From NCBI GenBank assembly GCA_040877625.1, contig JBBDNK010000001.1, forward strand, positions 1 through 64,000: a DNA stretch of 64,000 nucleotides, in the 5' to 3' direction. Shown piece after piece: positions 60,716 to 64,000 of the stretch. The position numbers and the translations under genes are program-made. The stretch's first letter is position 1, and each line of letters starts with the position of its first letter. The notes below the pieces were generated by a model. The model searched no databases, was not told where the DNA came from, and saw nothing but the letters and a program-made list of their open reading frames with translations. The DNA comes from Methylonatrum sp040877625. GTDB taxonomy: Bacteria; Pseudomonadota; Gammaproteobacteria; Nitrococcales; Aquisalimonadaceae.

Positions 60716-61465
60716 TCATGCATCCTTCCGCCCCGGCAATCGCCCATCCAGTCCGAGTTCCATGTGAGTCAGAATTCCTCTGAGGATCTGCATCTCATTG
60801 TAATCCGGGCGAGCGCGATTATAGAAAACCCGTAATCGCCGCATCAGCACCCGAGGGTTCTCGGCCTTTAGGAAATCGATGCGCTTGAGCACATTTTCAA
60901 GGTGCTGATAAAAACGTTCCATGTCGTCGGCGCCGGCCAGCGGGAATTCGGAGGGCGGTTGGGGCGCCGTTTGGCCCTCAACCAGCTGCCAGCGCAGCTC
61001 GTAACAGATGACCTGGACTGCCGCGGCCACGTTCAGCGAGGAAAAGTCTGGATTTGCCGGTATGTGGACCAGGCTGTTGCAGCGATCAAGTTCCTCGTTG
61101 GTAAGCCCGGTCCGTTCCCGGCCGAACAACAACGCCACCGGATGGCGCAAGGATTCCCCCGCGATGCGGGCTGCGCTGGGTCTCGGGAATTCCGCCGGGC
61201 ACGAAAGGTTGCGCGAGCGCGCGGACATGCCTACCACCAGCCCGGCGCCGGCCAGTGCGCCGTCGAGGCTGGCATGCACCTGGGCGGCTTCCAGCACATC
61301 GCCGGCACCGGTGGCCAGGGTCTCGGCATCCGGGTGCGGCCACTGCCGGGGGTTGACCAGGTGGAGCTGAAACAACCCCATGGTTTTCATGGCCCGGGCG
61401 GCCGAGCCGATATTGCTGGCCAGCTGTGGCTCCACCATAACGATACGAATGTTTTTCATCTGCAT
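60716..61465 (-). CDS. trmJ: tRNA (cytidine/uridine-2'-O-)-methyltransferase TrmJ
   Basis: A 249-residue SPOUT methyltransferase acting on position 32 of tRNAs. It begins with IRIVMVEPQLASNIGSAARAM, has the loop LLFGRERTGLTNEEL, and the SAM-binding knot segment IPANPDFSSLNVAAAVQVI is characteristic. Length is close to E. coli TrmJ. It lies beside suhB and the isc genes, the usual place. Two starts (61465 or 61459) are possible. Confidence 0.93.
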   Translation of the reverse strand: MQMKNIRIVMVEPQLASNIGSAARAMKTMGLFQLHLVNPRQWPHPDAETLATGAGDVLEAAQVHASLDGALAGAGLVVGMSARSRNLSCPAEFPRPSAARIAGESLRHPVALLFGRERTGLTNEELDRCNSLVHIPANPDFSSLNVAAAVQVICYELRWQLVEGQTAPQPPSEFPLAGADDMERFYQHLENVLKRIDFLKAENPRVLMRRLRVFYNRARPDYNEMQILRGILTHMELGLDGRLPGRKDA

Positions 61466-61480
61466 GGGTAATTCCGCCGA

Positions 61481-61510
61481 GCGGCCTCTGATCTATTTCC
61501 AGCGGGCCGC
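61481..61510. repeat. Palindromic element family 1, degenerate minimal copy
   Basis: GCGGCCTCTGATCTATTTCC followed by AGCGGGCCGC. The middle matches the family end sequence, and the outer GCGGCC/GGCCGC form a short inverted pair. It lies five bases from the next full-length copy. Confidence 0.55.
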
Positions 61511-61514
61511 CAGT

Positions 61515-61789
61515 TTAAGGAGATTCTGATTTATTCACACGACCACGTTAGGGTCCAGGGCGTTCCGGGGCAAGGCGCGGCACGCAGCGCCGTAGTCACT
61601 CTACGGCCAAGTGCCGCAACGCCGCACCGGGGCGCCCTGGACCCTAACCCCGTGGGGCTCGGACAGTTTTGGCCCAGGACTTTGTCGGGCGTTACCACAG
61701 GTAGAACCACTACCTGCGGCAACACCCTTCGCGTCCTGAGCCAAAACTGCCTCGAGCGTGGTCGCGTGAATAAATCAGAGTCTCCTTAA
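61515..61789. repeat. Palindromic element family 1, full-length copy B
   Basis: A 267-base element (61519-61785) flanked by TTAA on both sides. The terminal inverted repeats are GGAGATTCTGATTTATTCAC and complement, extended by GACCACG/CGTGGTC. Hairpin A spans 61547-61648 (GTTAGGGTCCAGGGCG and complement) and hairpin B spans 61664-61749 (CAGTTTTGGCCCAGGAC with GTCCTGAGCCAAAACTG). The interior differs from copy A except for a shared GGCAAGGCGCGGC and GCAACGCC pair inside hairpin A. No gene is present. Confidence 0.9.
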
Positions 61790-61947
61790 GGAAACAGGGA
61801 TCCATGCGCTATGATGAGAGAATACATCCCCCTGCGTGTACACGGGCCCGGCCATTCCTGTTATCCTTGCGCGCCTCTGGCCCTGCTTTGTCGCGCGAGA
61901 CGCACGGCATGCGGGCCGAACCGCCGCAGTCACCCGAGCCGAATTCA

Positions 61948-62754
61948 ATGAACCCGATGGTCAACATCGCCGTGCGCGCCGCCCGCAACGCCGGCAACGT
62001 CATCGTCCGCAACATGGACCGCCTGGATCGGATCCGGGTGGAGGCCAAGGGCCTCAACGATTACGTCAGTGAAGTGGACCGCATGGCGGAGCGTGAGATT
62101 ATCGACGTCCTGCACCGCGCCTACCCCGATCACCAGATCCTCGCGGAGGAATCCGGCGCCCAGGGACACAATGACCACGTCTGGCTGATCGACCCGCTGG
62201 ACGGAACCACGAACTTTCTGCACGGGCTGCCGCACTTCTGCGTCTCCATCGCGCTTCAGGTCAAGGGCCGACTCGAGGTGGGAGTCATCTACGATCCGGT
62301 CCGCCAGGAACTGTTCACCGCCCACAAGGGCGGCGGCGCCGCACTGGACGGCCGCAAGCTGCGGATGCGCGCTCAAAAAAGCATTGAGGGTCGGCTGATC
62401 GGCACCGGCTTTCCGTTTCGCCAGCCGAAGAACATGGATTGCTATATGGAGATGTTCCGTGCCGTCAGCCGCCGCGCCGGCGATCTGCGCCGCGCCGGAT
62501 CGGCGGCGCTTGACCTCGCCTACGTGGCCAGTGGCCGCCTCGACGGGTACTGGGAAATCGGCCTGGAGCCCTGGGATCTCGCAGCCGGCGCCCTCCTGGT
62601 GCGGGAGGCCGGCGGCATGGTTGGCGATTTCGATGGCAGTGAGCATTACATCAGCAACGGCAACATCGTTGCCGGCAGCCCCAAACTGTTCCACGACCTG
62701 CTGAAGGAAGTACAGGTCCACTGCACCCCCGCACTACGCAGCGGCGCTTTCTGA
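61948..62754 (+). CDS. suhB: Inositol-1-monophosphatase family protein SuhB
   Basis: A 268-residue Mg-dependent phosphatase. Metal-binding motifs are LAEESGA and DPLDGTTNFLHG, with WDLAAGALLV at the C-terminal end. In gammaproteobacteria SuhB also binds RNA polymerase and acts in rRNA antitermination. It is divergent from trmJ, the conserved arrangement. The start at 61948 (MNPMVNIAVR) gives the family N-terminus; upstream codons to 61804 lack family similarity. Copy B of the palindromic element lies in the upstream region. Confidence 0.93.
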   Translation: MNPMVNIAVRAARNAGNVIVRNMDRLDRIRVEAKGLNDYVSEVDRMAEREIIDVLHRAYPDHQILAEESGAQGHNDHVWLIDPLDGTTNFLHGLPHFCVSIALQVKGRLEVGVIYDPVRQELFTAHKGGGAALDGRKLRMRAQKSIEGRLIGTGFPFRQPKNMDCYMEMFRAVSRRAGDLRRAGSAALDLAYVASGRLDGYWEIGLEPWDLAAGALLVREAGGMVGDFDGSEHYISNGNIVAGSPKLFHDLLKEVQVHCTPALRSGAF

Positions 62755-62874
62755 AGTCTCCAAGTTGCAATTCGCACTCCCAGACCGGACCCTTGAAGCA
62801 CGGTGTGCGCGTGGCGCGTCAATGCCCACGCGATAACATCAACGTGACAATCAGAATCCGGAGGAAAGCAGCCC

Positions 62875-63945
62875 ATGAAGCGGTTGAAACCCCTGTCCAC
62901 AACCCTTGCAGCCTGTCTGCTTCTCCTGCTTGCCGACATCGGTGTCGCGATGGCCGGCGGCTGGCACGCCGTTGCTTTCATGTATCACCGCTTCGGCGAG
63001 GACCGCTACCCTTCAACCAGCGTGACTCTGGAGCAGTTCGATGCGCATCTCGATCACCTCGAGGAGGCCGGCTATAGCGTCTGGCCCCTGAAGCGCATCG
63101 CTGAACACGTCAGAAGGGGTGATCCGGTGCCGGACCGCACGGTCGCCATCACCATCGATGACGCCTATCGGTCCGTCTACGAGGAAGCCTATCCACGCCT
63201 GAAAGCGCGCGGCATGCCCTACACCGTCTTCGTGGCCACCGACGCCGTGGACGAAGGCCAGAGCAGCATCATGACCTGGAATCAGATGCGCGAGATGCAG
63301 GATAACGGCGCCACATTCGCCAACCACTCCGCCACGCACGACTACCTGGTGCGCAGGGAGAAGGGTGAGTCGGAAGGTGACTATCGCAAACGCATCCGCG
63401 CCGATCTGGAGCGCGGCCGAAAGCGCCTGGAGGAGGAGCTGGGCAAGGACAGCATTCCGGCGCTCTTCGCCTACCCCTACGGTGAATACAACGCCATCGT
63501 AGCGGGCATTGCGCGTGACATGGGATACATATCCTTCGGTCAGCATTCCGGCCCAATCGGCCCCGACAGTGACCTCCGAGCCTTACCCCGCTTTGCCATG
63601 GCGGCTCCCTATGCCGACGTCGGCGATTTCCGCCAGAAGGCTGCAACAAAGGCCTTGCCGGTAACTGACCTCAAGCCATGGGACCCCGTCATTGACCGGG
63701 AAAACCCACCGGCAATGCGCGTCGAACTCGGGGAAAGCGGCGCCCGCCTCAACCAGTTGACCTGCTTCGTCAGCGGTCAGGGACAGGTCGATGCGACGTG
63801 GGAAGATCGGGACGCAAGAATCTTCTCGGTAAAACCGCCGGCGGCACTGCCCACCGGGCGAAGCCGCTATAACTGCACTGTGCCCTCAAGCGAGCAGGGA
63901 CGATTCTACTGGTTCAGCCAGCAATGGGTTGTACTGCCGGAATAA
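62875..63945 (+). CDS. Exported polysaccharide deacetylase
   Basis: A 356-residue exported protein (signal peptide ending near AMAGG) with a NodB-homology domain (about 30-250). The metal-binding and catalytic residues are seen in VAITIDDAYRS (Asp-Asp) and NHSATHDY (His-x3-His), with AYPYGEYN as the motif 3 segment. It removes N- or O-acetyl groups from an envelope or exported polysaccharide. A C-terminal beta domain (about 270-356, with two Cys in LTCFVSG and YNCTVP) is less common and may bind sugar. The ATG follows a GGAGGAAAG sequence. Confidence 0.88.
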   Translation: MKRLKPLSTTLAACLLLLLADIGVAMAGGWHAVAFMYHRFGEDRYPSTSVTLEQFDAHLDHLEEAGYSVWPLKRIAEHVRRGDPVPDRTVAITIDDAYRSVYEEAYPRLKARGMPYTVFVATDAVDEGQSSIMTWNQMREMQDNGATFANHSATHDYLVRREKGESEGDYRKRIRADLERGRKRLEEELGKDSIPALFAYPYGEYNAIVAGIARDMGYISFGQHSGPIGPDSDLRALPRFAMAAPYADVGDFRQKAATKALPVTDLKPWDPVIDRENPPAMRVELGESGARLNQLTCFVSGQGQVDATWEDRDARIFSVKPPAALPTGRSRYNCTVPSSEQGRFYWFSQQWVVLPE

Positions 63946-63954
63946 AGAGGCGCC

Positions 63955-64000
63955 ATGAGCGTAGGGGAAGCGCGGGCACGGTCGCGGCTATCTCCACAAC
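63955..64000 (+). CDS. Start of a further gene, cut by the window end
   Basis: An ATG follows AAAGAGGCG nine bases after the deacetylase stop and opens a frame MSVGEARARSRLS that runs to the end of the window. It is too short to identify. Close spacing suggests the same operon as the deacetylase. Confidence 0.4.
   Translation, partial: MSVGEARARSRLSPQ

Overview
The window is GC-rich chromosomal DNA of a gammaproteobacterium. The gene order suhB / trmJ / isc genes / ndk-rlmN-pilW-rodZ-hisS-yfgM-bamB is the conserved gammaproteobacterial order. An H-NS-type protein, ATP-dependent PEP carboxykinase and the FadI/FadJ-type beta-oxidation pair fit the same group. Placement near the Ectothiorhodospiraceae or a related halophile lineage is a guess from overall style, not shown by the sequence. 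About fifty protein genes and one tRNA gene (Ser, anticodon CGA) are supported. No phage, integrase, complete insertion sequence or CRISPR array was seen.

Layout. 1-6.9 kb: a small protein, a DUF3047 protein, a membrane-domain/flavoprotein fusion, then fadI-fadJ. 6.9-12.4 kb: a Tat-exported multicopper oxidase, convergent with a CobW-family GTPase; divergent from the GTPase runs a LolD/MacB-like ABC ATPase, an FtsX-type permease with a His/Asp-rich loop, and a DUF3299 lipoprotein, which looks like a metal (probably zinc) homeostasis block. 12.6-22.1 kb: urea (or guanidine) carboxylase with a structured leader, followed by urtABCDE. 22-30.9 kb: a GGDEF/EAL protein, small unknowns, pckA, and a likely copper-linked set (small His-rich exported protein, TonB receptor, BNR lipoprotein). 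31-41.8 kb: tRNA-Ser, mltF, tadA, guaA, guaB, xseA, an M23 peptidase and small genes. 42-50 kb: yadGH-type ABC transporter, H-NS-like protein, pdxH, NfeD, adk and a pentapeptide-repeat protein. 50-64 kb: the bamB-to-ndk block, a reduced isc cluster (iscA, an IscU-like protein, iscS, cysE), trmJ, suhB and a polysaccharide deacetylase.

The most unusual content lies between the genes. A family of palindromic, MITE-like elements with end sequence GGAG(A/C)C(A/T)CTGAT(C/T)TATTC occurs at least nine times. Two are full-length copies of about 265 bp (60410-60672 and 61519-61785), built as terminal inverted repeats enclosing two large hairpins and flanked by 4-bp direct repeats (TTCA, TTAA). Others are reduced to 30-70 bp. 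A second, unrelated mini-element (TGTACTGCGTCGTAAT) sits at 32687-32710 and 50035-50071. At four junctions (8.36, 32.69, 50.04 and 57.48 kb) the CTAG bordering an element supplies the TAG stop codons of the neighbouring genes, so these elements appear to be inserted exactly at gene ends. In one case the element has become the C-terminal tail of a protein.

A second notable point is the isc locus. iscR, hscB, hscA and fdx are missing from their usual places, cysE occupies the iscR position, and the IscU homologue keeps only one of the three cluster-ligand cysteines.
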